From: Burkholderiales bacterium
Lineage (GTDB): Bacteria > Pseudomonadota > Gammaproteobacteria > Burkholderiales > Burkholderiaceae_C
Assembly (NCBI GenBank): GCA_017307865.1
Contig: JAFKGE010000036.1
Location: 1 to 64,000, forward strand
Direction: 5' to 3'
Length of the DNA: 64,000 nt
The translations under genes and the position numbers were made by a program. The notes below the pieces were generated by a model, which did no database searches, was not told the DNA's origin, and saw only the letters and a list, made by a program, of their open reading frames with translations. Positions 27,233 through 36,002 of this stretch are shown one piece after another (within the stretch, counting starts at the first letter, position 1; each line of letters begins with the position of its first letter).

Positions 27233-28750
27233 ATGCACACGCGATGGCCGGTCCGGATCCTGGGAATGGGGGCACTGCTGCTGGGCACGGCCAGCGCGGG
27301 CGCGGCGCCGACAGCGGCCCTGCCGGCCGAGGTGGCGGCGGCGCTGGCGCAGGCCGGCGTGCCCGAGTCCGCCGTGGCCATGGTGGTGGCGCCGCTGCCA
27401 CCGCCGCCGGGCACCGTCAGCCGCATGCCCGAGCCGGCCAACGCCAGCGGCGAGGCCAACCCGGCCGCCGCGCCGCAGGTGCTGCCGGCGCCGCGCCTGG
27501 CCTGGCGCGCCGACGCGGCGATGAACCCGGCCTCGGTGATGAAGCTGGTGACCACCTACGCCGGACTCGACCTGCTGGGACCGGGCTATTTCTGGAAAAC
27601 GCGCGTCTACACCCAAGGCTACGTCAAGGACGGCGTGCTGCACGGCAACTTGCTGATCCAGGGCAGCGGCGACCCCAAGCTGGTGCGCGAGCGCCTGGCC
27701 GGCCTGATCGACGCCATCCGCGCCAAGGGCATCACCGCCATCGACGGCGACATCGGGCTGGACCGCAGCGTGTTCAAGCTGCCGCCACACGATGCGGCGG
27801 CCTTCGACGACGACCCGCTGCGCCCCTACAACGTGGGGCCCGACGGCCTGCTGGTCAACTTCAAGGCGCTGGTGTTCAAGTTCGTGCCCGAGCGCGGCCG
27901 CGTGCGCGTGGAAAGCGAGCCGCCCATCGCCGACGTGAGCATTCCGGCCGACGTGGCCGCCGCCAAGGGCCGCTGCGGCGACTGGCGCACGCTGCTGGCG
28001 GCCGACTTCAGCGACCCGCTGCAGGTGCGGTTCAAGGGCCGCTATCCGCTGGCCTGCGGCGAGCAGCAGTGGGCCGTGGCCTACTCCGACCCGGACCGCT
28101 TCGCGCCGCGCGTCATCGAGGGCATGTGGCGCGCCGCCGGCGGCACCTTGAGCGGGCAAGTGAAATGGCTGGATCGCCCCGTCACCGGCCAGCCGCTGGT
28201 GACGGGCTATTCGCTGCCGCTGGGCGAGGTGGTGCACGACATCAACCTGTACTCCAACAACGTGATGGCGCAGCAGCTGTTCCTGACGCTGTCGGCCAGC
28301 GTGGACGGGCACGGCAGCTTTGCCGAATCCACCAACACGCTCAAGCGCTGGTGGCGCAGCCGCTTCGGCCTGCGCGCCACGCCGGTGGTGGACAACGGCT
28401 CGGGCCTGTCGCGCGAGGGGCGGGTGACGGCCGCCTCGCTGGTGGCGATGCTGCAGCAGGCGGCCGCCGGGCCGAACGCCGAGGTGTTCGAGCGCTCGCT
28501 GCCGGTGGCCGGCGTGAGCGGCACCCTGCGCCGCCTGGCGGCGCGCAGCCCGCAGTCGGAGGCGATCGGCAACGCGCGCCTGAAGACCGGCAGCCTGCGC
28601 GACGTGGCCGCCATTGCCGGCTACGCCTGGGGCCGCTCGGGCCAGGCCTATGCGGTGGTGGGGATCGTCAACGACCCGCACGCCGGCGCCGCGCGGCCGG
28701 CGCTGGACCGGCTGGTGGAGTGGGCGATCCGCGACCAGCCGCTCGAGTAG
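27233..28750 (+). CDS. dacB: D-Ala-D-Ala carboxypeptidase/endopeptidase (PBP4)
   Basis: A 505-residue periplasmic class C penicillin-binding protein that trims or cleaves peptidoglycan cross-links. The signal peptide is near the N-terminus. Active-site motifs are SVMK (nucleophile Ser101), YSNNVMAQ (SxN) and LKTGSLRD (KTG), with the usual long insertion between the first two. A Pro/Ala-rich segment at about residues 54-90 precedes the catalytic serine and looks flexible. It is divergent from the fused oxidoreductase gene. Confidence 0.92.
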   Translation: MHTRWPVRILGMGALLLGTASAGAAPTAALPAEVAAALAQAGVPESAVAMVVAPLPPPPGTVSRMPEPANASGEANPAAAPQVLPAPRLAWRADAAMNPASVMKLVTTYAGLDLLGPGYFWKTRVYTQGYVKDGVLHGNLLIQGSGDPKLVRERLAGLIDAIRAKGITAIDGDIGLDRSVFKLPPHDAAAFDDDPLRPYNVGPDGLLVNFKALVFKFVPERGRVRVESEPPIADVSIPADVAAAKGRCGDWRTLLAADFSDPLQVRFKGRYPLACGEQQWAVAYSDPDRFAPRVIEGMWRAAGGTLSGQVKWLDRPVTGQPLVTGYSLPLGEVVHDINLYSNNVMAQQLFLTLSASVDGHGSFAESTNTLKRWWRSRFGLRATPVVDNGSGLSREGRVTAASLVAMLQQAAAGPNAEVFERSLPVAGVSGTLRRLAARSPQSEAIGNARLKTGSLRDVAAIAGYAWGRSGQAYAVVGIVNDPHAGAARPALDRLVEWAIRDQPLE

Positions 28751-28762
28751 CCGGCCGGTATT

Positions 28763-28822
28763 TTCAAGCCAAATCGGCCTGTAATGCCCGCCAGTCAAGC
28801 GCGAGCAGCTATCGTTTTTGTA
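28763..28822 (+). repeat. Family-1 repeat, copy F
   Basis: The clearest copy: CAAGCCAAATCGGCCTGTAA, GCCCGCCAGTCAAGCGCGAG and CAGCTATC. It lies between the convergent dacB and fixJ-like genes, and its right end supplies the last codons and TAG stop (28809-28811) of the regulator. Confidence 0.9.
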
Positions 28823-29432
28823 TCAAATTGGCCAGCTCGACGGCCGACTTGACGTCCATCTTCTCGAACACGCGGGCGCGGTGCACCTCCACCGTGCGCA
28901 CGCTGATGTTCAGCTCGTCGGCGATCTGCTTGTTGGCGCGGCCCTCGGCAATGCGCGTCATCACCGCCGCCTCGCGCTCGGTCAGCTCGTCCAGCCGCGC
29001 CTGCAGCGCCTGGCGCTGGGCGCGCTCGGCCAGCCGCTCGCGCGACAGCGCCAGCGCCTGCTCCACGCGGTCGACCAGGGCGTTGTCGGAAAACGGCTTT
29101 TCGCAAAAGTCGAAGGCGCCGCGCTTGACGGTGTCCACCGCCGTCGGCACGTCGGCATGCCCGGTCAGGAAGATCACCGGCCAGACGGCGGTCACGCCGC
29201 GCGCCAGCAGGCGGTCGAACAGCGTCAGGCCGCTCACGGCCGGCATGCGCACGTCCAGCAGGATGCAGCCGGGCGTGGCCGGCGCCGTCTCGCCCAGGCT
29301 CTGCTCGAAGGCGCTGGCGCTGGCGTGGGTCTGCGACAGCAGGCGGCGCGAGCGCAGCAGCCAGGCCATGGCCTCGCGCACGCTGGGGTCGTCGTCGATG
29401 ATGTGGACGATGGCATCACCGGGGTGGGTCAT
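28809..29432 (-). CDS. FixJ/NarL-type response regulator
   Basis: A 207-residue transcriptional response regulator. The receiver domain has the acidic pair in HIIDDDPS, phospho-acceptor Asp60 in LLDVRMP, T in FLTGHAD and the conserved Lys in FCEKPFS. The C-terminal LuxR-type helix-turn-helix contains LTEREAAVMTRIAEGRANKQIADEL broken across the helices and SVRTVEVHRARV. It resembles FixJ/TtrR/DctR regulators. No kinase gene is adjacent; the PAS kinase at 42494-44626 is the only candidate partner in the window. The final codons and stop lie in a family-1 repeat. Confidence 0.9.
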   Translation of the reverse strand: MTHPGDAIVHIIDDDPSVREAMAWLLRSRRLLSQTHASASAFEQSLGETAPATPGCILLDVRMPAVSGLTLFDRLLARGVTAVWPVIFLTGHADVPTAVDTVKRGAFDFCEKPFSDNALVDRVEQALALSRERLAERAQRQALQARLDELTEREAAVMTRIAEGRANKQIADELNISVRTVEVHRARVFEKMDVKSAVELANLIQKR

Positions 29433-29523
29433 GGGGTGAATTCTAGGAGGCGGCCGGGCGGTGGGCGCGGCGTTTCATAATGCCCGTCCGACCCTTTTCC
29501 ACCCACCTTTCCAGGCTCGTTTC

Positions 29524-30519
29524 ATGGCAGCAGCAAGCAAACCCATTCGCATCGGCATCGTCGGGCACGGCAACCTCGGGCGCGGCGTCGAAGCCGCCAT
29601 GGCCCACAACCCCGACCTGCGCGTGAGCGGCATCTATACCCGGCGCGACCCGGCCAGCGTCACGCCTTTGGTGGCCGGCACCCCGGTGCACCGCATGGCC
29701 GATCTGGCGGGCCACACCGGCCAGGTCGACGTGCTGATCCTGTGCGGCGGCTCCAAGGACGATCTGCCGGCGCAGTCGCCCGAGCTGGCGGCGCGCTTTT
29801 GCATCGTCGACAGCTTCGACACCCATGCGCGCATCCCCGAGCACTTCGCCGCCGTCGATGCCGCCGCGCGCGCCGGCCGCACCACGGCGCTGATCTCGGC
29901 CGGCTGGGACCCGGGGCTGTTCTCGATCAACCGCGTCTACGCCGAGGCCCTGCTGCCCGACGGCGAGACCTACACCTTCTGGGGCAAGGGCGTGAGCCAG
30001 GGCCACTCCGACGCGCTGCGCCGCGTGCCCGGCGTGGCCGGCGCCGTGCAGTACACCGTGCCGGTCGAGGCCGCCATGCAGCAGGTGCGCAGCGGCACGC
30101 GGCCCAGCCTGAGCACGCGCCAGAAGCACACGCGCGAGTGCTACGTGGTGCTCAAGGACGGCGCCGACCCCGACGCGGTGCGCCAAGCCATCGTCAGCAT
30201 GCCGCACTACTTCGACGAGTACGACACCACGGTGCACTTCGTCAGCGCCGAGCTGCTGGCCCGCGAGCACGGCCGCATCCCGCACGGCGGCTTCGTCATC
30301 CGCAGCGGCAACACCACGCCCGCGCACAAGCACGTGATCGAATACCGCCTGCAGCTGGACAGCAACCCCGAGTTCACCTCCAGCGTGCTGGTTGCCTACG
30401 CGCGCGCCGTGCACCGCCTGCACCAGCAGGGCCGCTTCGGCGCGCTGACGGTGTTCGACGTCGCGCCCGGCCTGCTGTCGCCCAAGAGCGCCGAAGAACT
30501 GCGCCGCGGCGACCTGTAG
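29524..30519 (+). CDS. ddh: meso-Diaminopimelate dehydrogenase
   Basis: A 331-residue NADPH-dependent enzyme that reductively aminates tetrahydrodipicolinate to meso-DAP in one step, or runs in reverse. The Rossmann motif GIVGHGNLGRGVEAA is at the N-terminus; CGGSKDDLPAQ, DSFDTHARIPEHF, SAGWDPGLFSINRVYAE and GKGVSQGHSDA are the family signatures with substrate-binding residues. The ATG at 29524 begins MAAASKPIRIG. Ddh is scattered in bacteria and is an alternative to the DapL route also encoded here (36003-37229). Confidence 0.93.
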   Translation: MAAASKPIRIGIVGHGNLGRGVEAAMAHNPDLRVSGIYTRRDPASVTPLVAGTPVHRMADLAGHTGQVDVLILCGGSKDDLPAQSPELAARFCIVDSFDTHARIPEHFAAVDAAARAGRTTALISAGWDPGLFSINRVYAEALLPDGETYTFWGKGVSQGHSDALRRVPGVAGAVQYTVPVEAAMQQVRSGTRPSLSTRQKHTRECYVVLKDGADPDAVRQAIVSMPHYFDEYDTTVHFVSAELLAREHGRIPHGGFVIRSGNTTPAHKHVIEYRLQLDSNPEFTSSVLVAYARAVHRLHQQGRFGALTVFDVAPGLLSPKSAEELRRGDL

Positions 30520-30531
30520 GGGCGGACCGCC

Positions 30532-30981
30532 ATGCCCGGCGTCCAAGACCGCTGGGACTTGGCGCGCTTCGTGCAGGCGCAGCAGCCCAGCTACGCCGAC
30601 GCGCTGGCCGAATTGCGCGCCGGCCACAAGCGCACGCACTGGAGCTGGTACGTGCTGCCGCAGCTGGCCGGCCTGGGCCACAGCGCGATGTCTCAGCGCT
30701 ACGCCCTCTCGGGCCTGGACGAGGCGCGCGCCTATCTGGCCCACCCCTTGCTCGGCGCGCGGCTGCGCGAATGCGTGGCGGCGCTGAACGCACACGCGGG
30801 CCGCCGCGCCGACGACATGCTGGGCGCGGTGGACGCGCTGAAGCTGCATTCCTGCCTGACGCTGTTCCTGCAGGCCGCGCCCGGCAGCGCGCCCTTTCAA
30901 GACGCGCTCGAAACCTTCTTCGGCGGCGCACCGGACACAGCCACGCTGCGCCTGCTCGCGGCGCCGCCGGCGGCGCGCTGA
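30532..30981 (+). CDS. DUF1810 family protein
   Basis: A 149-residue soluble protein. The opening DLARFVQAQ, the HWSWYVLPQLAGLG motif, YALSGLDEARAYLAHPLLG and the KLHSCLTLF region are those of DUF1810, a family of unknown function sometimes labelled calpastatin-like. It follows ddh by 12 bases and may be co-transcribed with it. No catalytic site can be named. Confidence 0.85.
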   Translation: MPGVQDRWDLARFVQAQQPSYADALAELRAGHKRTHWSWYVLPQLAGLGHSAMSQRYALSGLDEARAYLAHPLLGARLRECVAALNAHAGRRADDMLGAVDALKLHSCLTLFLQAAPGSAPFQDALETFFGGAPDTATLRLLAAPPAAR

Positions 30982-31015
30982 CCGGCGGGGGCGCGGCGGC
31001 CCTGCAGCGATCGTG

Positions 31016-31066
31016 TTGCAATGGTCGGCCGCCGAGCCTACAATTGCATAGTTATGCTATGCAATT
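31016..31066 (+). promoter_or_regulatory. marR promoter with overlapping operator
   Basis: A sigma-70-like promoter is visible: -35 TTGCAA (31016-31021), a 17-base spacer, -10 TACAAT (31039-31044). A perfect palindrome with 10-bp arms and a 5-base centre (31042-31066, AATTGCATAG-N5-CTATGCAATT) begins inside the -10 and covers the start-site region. This is the usual placement of a MarR self-repression operator, 12 bases before the marR ATG. Confidence 0.8.
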
Positions 31067-31078
31067 ATCCCGTCGGCA

Positions 31079-31543
31079 ATGTCCAGTCCGGCCTCTGATG
31101 CCTCGACGGGCGCCGAGTTGCTCGACGTCATCGTGCGGCTCAACCGCTGGGTGACGCACCACAGCGACTGGACCGTGCCGGTGGCCCAGGTGCGCGTGCT
31201 GGCGCAGATCGACGACTGGGGCGAGGCGCGCACCAGCGATCTGGCCCGCGCCGAGCGCTGCAGCCAGCCGACCATGACCACGCGCCTGCAGCAGCTCGAA
31301 GCGCTGGGCTGGGTGGCCCGCGCGCGCGACCGCCAGGACGCGCGCGCCACGCCGCTCACGCTCACCGACGCCGGCCGCGCCGTGCTGGCCGACGCCCGCA
31401 GTGCGCGCACGCGCGTCATCGACACCCTGATGGCGCCCATGGACGCGCCCCGGCGCCAGCGCCTGCAGGCCGCCACGCGCGCGCTGCGCGAGCTGCTGGA
31501 CGCCGCCTACAACCAACTTCCCCCGACCCGCCGCTCGCCATGA
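31079..31543 (+). CDS. MarR-family transcriptional regulator
   Basis: A 154-residue winged-helix regulator. The helix-turn-helix is around TSDLARAERCSQPTMTTRL, followed by the wing segment WVARARDRQDARATPLTLT, typical of MarR proteins. It overlaps the downstream MFS transporter by 4 bases (ATGA) and has a palindromic operator over its own promoter, so it probably represses itself and the pump until a ligand binds. The ligand is unknown. Confidence 0.9.
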   Translation: MSSPASDASTGAELLDVIVRLNRWVTHHSDWTVPVAQVRVLAQIDDWGEARTSDLARAERCSQPTMTTRLQQLEALGWVARARDRQDARATPLTLTDAGRAVLADARSARTRVIDTLMAPMDAPRRQRLQAATRALRELLDAAYNQLPPTRRSP

Positions 31544-32742
31544 ATTTTTTGCACCAACCCAAGGCCGTGCTGGCCGTCGCCTTCGCCTGCGTGATCGCCT
31601 TCATGGGCATCGGCCTGGTCGACCCCATCCTCAAGCCCATTGCCGATTCGCTCGGCGCCACGCCCTCGCAGACCTCGCTGCTGTTCACCAGCTACATGGT
31701 GGTCATGGGCCTGGCCATGCTGATCACCAGCGCGGTGTCCAGCCGCCTGGGCGTCAAGCGCACCCTGCTGCTGGGGCTGGCGATCATTATCGTCAGCGCC
31801 GGCCTGGCCGGGGCCTCCGACTCGATCGGCGCCATCGTCGGCTGGCGCGCGCTGTGGGGCCTGGGCAACGCGCTGTTCGTCGCCACCGCGCTCACCGCCA
31901 TCGTCTCCAGCTCGGGCGGCTCGGTGCGCGAGGCGGTGATCTTCTACGAGGCCGCGCTGGGCGTGGGCATCGCTGCCGGGCCGCTGATCGGCGGCGTGCT
32001 GGGCTCGATCTCGTGGCGCGGCCCGTTCTTCGGCGTTTCGGTGCTGATGACCGTGGCGCTGCTGGTCACGGTGTTTTTGCTGCCCAGGACCGCGACGCGC
32101 GCGCAGCCGACGTCCCTGGGCGAGCCGTTTCGCGCCCTGCGGCATCGCGGCCTGCTGGGCGTGGCGCTGACGGCGCTGCTCTACAACTTCGGCTTCTTCA
32201 CCTTGCTGGCCTACACGCCGTTTCCGCTGAACATGAACGCGCACCAGGTGGGGCTGGTGTTCTTCGGCTGGGGCGTGGCGCTGGCCGTCTCGTCGGTGTT
32301 CATCGCGCCGCGCCTGCAGCAACGCTGGGGCACCGTGCCGTCGATCCTGGCCGCCCTGCTCGGCTTCGCGCTGGTGCTGGCGGCGATGGCGCTCTGGACC
32401 GAGCAGCGCGCGGTGCTGGTGGCCGGCGTGGTGGTGGCCGGGCTGTTTCTGGGCATCAACAACACGCTGGTGACCGAGACCGTCATGAACGCCGCGCCGG
32501 TGCCGCGCGGCGTCGCCTCGGCCGCCTACAGCTTCGTGCGCTTTGCCGGCGGCGCGGTGGCGCCCTGGCTGGCGGGCTTTCTGGGCGAGCGCATCAACGA
32601 CCACGTGCCCTACTGGGTCGGCGCCGCCGCCGTGCTGCTGGGCGCGGGCGTGCTGGCCTACAGCCGGCGCCACCTGCTGCACATCGACAAGGTGCTGGCG
32701 CACGGCGCCGCGCCCATGCCGCTGGCCGCCGCTCCCCGGTAG
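31540..32742 (+). CDS. MFS drug/metabolite efflux transporter
   Basis: A 400-residue inner-membrane protein with 12 predicted membrane segments of the DHA1 drug:proton antiporter group. The loop after segment 2 carries SRLGVKRTLLLG (motif A-like) and segment 5 has EAALGVGIAAGPLIGG (motif C, typical of exporters). It is translationally coupled to marR. The substrate is not readable from sequence; the MarR control suggests a toxic or antibiotic-like compound. Confidence 0.9.
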   Translation: MNFLHQPKAVLAVAFACVIAFMGIGLVDPILKPIADSLGATPSQTSLLFTSYMVVMGLAMLITSAVSSRLGVKRTLLLGLAIIIVSAGLAGASDSIGAIVGWRALWGLGNALFVATALTAIVSSSGGSVREAVIFYEAALGVGIAAGPLIGGVLGSISWRGPFFGVSVLMTVALLVTVFLLPRTATRAQPTSLGEPFRALRHRGLLGVALTALLYNFGFFTLLAYTPFPLNMNAHQVGLVFFGWGVALAVSSVFIAPRLQQRWGTVPSILAALLGFALVLAAMALWTEQRAVLVAGVVVAGLFLGINNTLVTETVMNAAPVPRGVASAAYSFVRFAGGAVAPWLAGFLGERINDHVPYWVGAAAVLLGAGVLAYSRRHLLHIDKVLAHGAAPMPLAAAPR

Positions 32743-32745
32743 GGC

Positions 32746-33210
32746 TCACAAGCCCACGGGCAGCACCAGGCTTTCCTTGACCTCTTCCATCACCACATAG
32801 CTGTTGCTCTGCGCCGGCACCGGGATCTGGCGCAGGATCTGGCCCAGCAGGTCGCGGTATTCGCGCATCGCCGACAGGCGCGCCTTGACCAGGTAGTCGA
32901 AGGCGCCCGAGATCAGGTGGCATTCCAGCACGCGCGGCTCCAGCAGCAGCGCCTGGCGCACGGCGTCGAACACCGCCGCCGACTTGGACGCCAGGGTCAG
33001 CTCGACGAACACCAGCAGCCCGCGCCCCAGCGCCTCGGGGTTGACGCGCGCGTGATAGCCCAGGATCACGCCCGAGCGCTCCAGCCGGCGCACGCGCTCG
33101 CTGCAGGGCGACACCGACAGGCTCACGCGCTCGGCCAGTTCGGTCATCGTGAGGCGCCCCTCGCGCTGCAATTCTTCGAGGATTTTGCGGTCGATGCGAT
33201 CGAATTCCAT
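32746..33210 (-). CDS. Lrp/AsnC-family regulator
   Basis: A 154-residue feast/famine regulator. The N-terminal helix-turn-helix opens MEFDRIDRKILEELQREGRL with LAERVSLSVSPCSERVRRLE, and the C-terminal RAM (ligand-binding) domain follows. It is divergent from dadA across a 133-base gap, so it very likely controls dadA in response to an amino acid, as Lrp homologues do for alanine or other amino acids. The marR-MFS unit converges on it with a 3-base gap. Confidence 0.9.
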   Translation of the reverse strand: MEFDRIDRKILEELQREGRLTMTELAERVSLSVSPCSERVRRLERSGVILGYHARVNPEALGRGLLVFVELTLASKSAAVFDAVRQALLLEPRVLECHLISGAFDYLVKARLSAMREYRDLLGQILRQIPVPAQSNSYVVMEEVKESLVLPVGL

Positions 33211-33343
33211 GTTTTCACTCTCGATGGTCAAATCGGCAGTCATTTTTGCTGAAACATGGCCGTATGCCAATGCATTTCGGTGACTTTCACCCCCGGCCGC
33301 TGCCTAAACTGCCCCCATCGAACCAAGGGTTTTGGAGACAGTC

Positions 33344-34657
33344 ATGAAAGTCATCGTTCTGGGCGGCGGCGTGATTGGTGTCAGCACCGCGTACTACCTG
33401 GCGCGCGCCGGCGCGCAAGTCACCGTGCTGGAGCGCGAAAGCGGCGTGGCGCTGGAGACCAGCTTCGCCAACGCCGGCCAGGTCTCGCCCGGCTACTCCA
33501 CGCCCTGGGCCGCGCCCGGCATTCCGCTCAAGGCCGTCAAGTGGATGTTCCAGAAGCACGCGCCGCTGGCCATTCGCCTGGACGGCAGCATGTTCCAGCT
33601 GCGCTGGATGGCCGCCATGCTGCGCAACTGCACCAGCGCGCGCTACGCCGTCAACAAGGAACGCATGACGCGCCTGGCCGAGTACAGCCGCGACTGCCTG
33701 CGCGGCCTGCGCGCCGACACGGGTATCGAGTACGAGCAGCGCACCCTGGGCACGCTGCAGGTGTTTCGCACCGCCAAGCAGATGCAGGCCGCGCAGCGCG
33801 ACACCGCCGTGCTGCAGGAGTGCGGCGTGCCCTATCGCATGATGACGGACGCCAGCGCCCTGGCCGAATACGAGCCCGCGCTGGCCCACGCCCAAGGCCT
33901 GGTCGGCGGCCTGCAGCTGCCGGGCGACGAAACCGGCGACTGCCAGCGCTTCACCACCGAGCTGGCCGAGCGTGCCAAGGCGTTGGGCGTGCAGTTTCGC
34001 TTCGGCGTGCAGATTGCCGAGCTGCAACAGCGCGCCGGCCAGATCAGCGGCGTCAAGCTGGCCGGCGAAGCCGGCGAGACGCTCACGGCCGACCGCTACG
34101 TGCTGGCGCTGGGCAGCTATTCGCGCGCGCTGCTGGGCCCGCTGGGGCTGGACCTGCCGGTCTACCCGGTCAAGGGCTATTCGCTGACGGTGCCGCTGGT
34201 GGACGAGGCGCGCGCGCCGCGCTCCACCGTGATGGACGAGACCTACAAGGTCGCCATCACGCGCTTCGACCAGCGCATCCGCGTCGGCGGCATGGCCGAG
34301 CTGGCGGGCTTCGACCTGCGCCTGAACCCGGCGCGCCGCGCCACGCTGGAGATGGTCACGCGCGGTCTGTTCGACGGCGGTGGCGACCTGCCGGCCGCGA
34401 CCTTCTGGACCGGCCTGCGCCCGATGACGCCCGACAGCACACCCATCGTCGGCGCCACGCGCCTGTCCAACCTGCTGATCAACACCGGCCACGGCACCTT
34501 GGGTTGGACCATGGCGGCCGGCTCGGGCAAGCTGGTGGCCGACCTGACGCTGGGCCACCGGCCCGACATCTCGACCGACGGCTTGGGCCTCGGTCGCTAT
34601 TCAAAACAGAGCGCCTCGCGCTTGACCGGCGCGGGCCACCGGCCGGTTCATGCCTGA
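33344..34657 (+). CDS. dadA: D-amino acid dehydrogenase small subunit
   Basis: A 437-residue FAD enzyme that oxidises D-amino acids such as D-alanine to 2-oxoacids, passing electrons to the respiratory chain. The dinucleotide-binding [18 protein letters not shown] is at the N-terminus; [20 protein letters not shown] and [16 protein letters not shown] are DadA signatures, and [14 protein letters not shown] binds FAD at the C-terminus. ATG 33344 is preferred, with GGAG seven bases upstream. Divergent Lrp regulator. Confidence 0.94.
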   Translation: MKVIVLGGGVIGVSTAYYLARAGAQVTVLERESGVALETSFANAGQVSPGYSTPWAAPGIPLKAVKWMFQKHAPLAIRLDGSMFQLRWMAAMLRNCTSARYAVNKERMTRLAEYSRDCLRGLRADTGIEYEQRTLGTLQVFRTAKQMQAAQRDTAVLQECGVPYRMMTDASALAEYEPALAHAQGLVGGLQLPGDETGDCQRFTTELAERAKALGVQFRFGVQIAELQQRAGQISGVKLAGEAGETLTADRYVLALGSYSRALLGPLGLDLPVYPVKGYSLTVPLVDEARAPRSTVMDETYKVAITRFDQRIRVGGMAELAGFDLRLNPARRATLEMVTRGLFDGGGDLPAATFWTGLRPMTPDSTPIVGATRLSNLLINTGHGTLGWTMAAGSGKLVADLTLGHRPDISTDGLGLGRYSKQSASRLTGAGHRPVHA

Positions 34658-34666
34658 ATTTCGCCG

Positions 34667-34688
34667 GCCCGGCGTTGCAACGCCGGGC
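34667..34688. terminator. Bidirectional hairpin between dadA and lysA
   Basis: A perfect 22-base palindrome, GCCCGGCGTT-GC-AACGCCGGGC, sits in the 42-base gap between the convergent dadA and lysA stops. Its position fits a shared transcript end, but there is no T-run on either side. Confidence 0.5.
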
Positions 34689-34699
34689 TGCGCGCCCAC

Positions 34700-35962
34700 T
34701 CACGCCGGCCGATAGACGTCGGGCTGGAAAGCCAGCGTGGCAAAGTGGTCCTGCAGCGTCTCGGCGCGGCGGATCAGCTCCACCTGGCCACCTTCGCGCA
34801 GCAGCAGCTCTTGCGGGCGCAGGCGGCCGTTGTAGTTGAAGCACATGGCGTGGCCGTGGGCGCCGGTGTCCTGGATCAGCAGCAGGTCGCCGTCCTGCGT
34901 GGCCGGCAGGGCGCGCTGCACGGCGAACTTGTCGTTGTTCTCGCACAGCGAGCCCACCACGTCGACCACCGGGTCGCCCGCGCCGGGCGTCTTGCCCAGC
35001 ACGTCGATGTGGTGGTAGGCGCCGTACATGCCGGGGCGCATCAGCGCCGACATGCAGGCGTCCACGCCGACGTAGTTGCGGTAGATCGCCTTGTGGTTGA
35101 TGACCTGGGTCACCAGCACGCCGTGCGGGCCGGTGACGTAGCGGCCGCTCTCCATGTAGACCTTGGGCTGGTAGCCGTGGCGCTGCTTGAATTCGTCCAG
35201 CAGCGTGGCTGTGGCCTGGCCCAGCTTCTTGACGTCGAAGGCGCCGTCCTCGGGTCGATAGGGAATGCCCAGGCCGCCGCCGATGTTGATGAACTCGAAG
35301 CGGATCGACAGCTGCTGGCCCAGCTGGGCGATCAAGTCGAGCAGCATCTGCACCGTCTGCACCATGTAGTCGGCGTTGCGCTCGTTGGACGCCAGCATGG
35401 TGTGCAGGCCGAAGCGGCGCGCGCCGCGCTGCTGCGCCTTGCGGAAGGCACCGGCCAGCTGCTCGTGCGCCACGCCGTACTTGGCCTCCTCGGGCGTGCC
35501 GATGATGACGTTGCCGCTGCGCGCCGGGCCGGGGTTGTAGCGAAAGCACACCAGCTCGGGCATGCGCGGAACCTTGTCGATCAGGCTGATGTCGTCCAGG
35601 TTGAGGATGCAGCCGCCGTCGGCCAGCGCCGCCTCGAATTCATCGGGCGTGGTGTTGTTGGACGTGAACATGATGTCCTCGCCGCGCCCGCCGGCCTGGC
35701 GCGACAGCTGCAGCTCGGCCACCGAACTGCAGTCGTAGCCGAAGCCCAGGTCCTGCATGATGCGCAGGATGGCCGGGTTGGGCAGCGCCTTGACGGCGTA
35801 GTACTCGCGAAAGCCGGGCACGCCGGCAAAGGCCTGCTTCAGCAGGGCGCCGGTCTCGCGGATGCCGACCTCGTCGTAGATGTGAAAGGGCGTGCCGAAG
35901 TGCTGGGCCAGCGCGGGCAACAGGGGCTCGAGGCGCTGGCGAAAGCCGGAAGACATGGGCAT
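34700..35962 (-). CDS. lysA: Diaminopimelate decarboxylase
   Basis: A 420-residue PLP enzyme that decarboxylates meso-DAP to L-lysine. The PLP lysine is Lys58 in YYAVKALPNP; FEFINIGGGLGIPY is the glycine loop for PLP phosphate, and GSLCENNDKFA includes the C-terminal active-site Cys. It lies 40 bases downstream of dapL on the same strand, forming a two-gene lysine unit. Confidence 0.9.
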   Translation of the reverse strand: MPMSSGFRQRLEPLLPALAQHFGTPFHIYDEVGIRETGALLKQAFAGVPGFREYYAVKALPNPAILRIMQDLGFGYDCSSVAELQLSRQAGGRGEDIMFTSNNTTPDEFEAALADGGCILNLDDISLIDKVPRMPELVCFRYNPGPARSGNVIIGTPEEAKYGVAHEQLAGAFRKAQQRGARRFGLHTMLASNERNADYMVQTVQMLLDLIAQLGQQLSIRFEFINIGGGLGIPYRPEDGAFDVKKLGQATATLLDEFKQRHGYQPKVYMESGRYVTGPHGVLVTQVINHKAIYRNYVGVDACMSALMRPGMYGAYHHIDVLGKTPGAGDPVVDVVGSLCENNDKFAVQRALPATQDGDLLLIQDTGAHGHAMCFNYNGRLRPQELLLREGGQVELIRRAETLQDHFATLAFQPDVYRPA

Positions 35963-36002
35963 GACGTGAATCCGTTGTGAGTCGGGTTGAAGGCGCGGGT
36001 GC

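Noticed and set aside
23356-29439. A very long plus-strand open frame (about 2000 codons) over the fused oxidoreductase and dacB region
   Set aside because: It is antisense to clear genes, in the mirror frame expected to stay open in GC-rich DNA, and its translation is Ala/Arg/His/Gln-rich with no family motif.
33211-33343. A dadA promoter with -10 TAAACT at 33305
   Set aside because: No -35 with acceptable spacing; the nearest GTGACT needs a 19-base spacer.
34590-34630. A degenerate family-1 copy at the dadA 3' end
   Set aside because: Similarity is confined to GCTATT and a short CGCGCTTGA string, too little to support.
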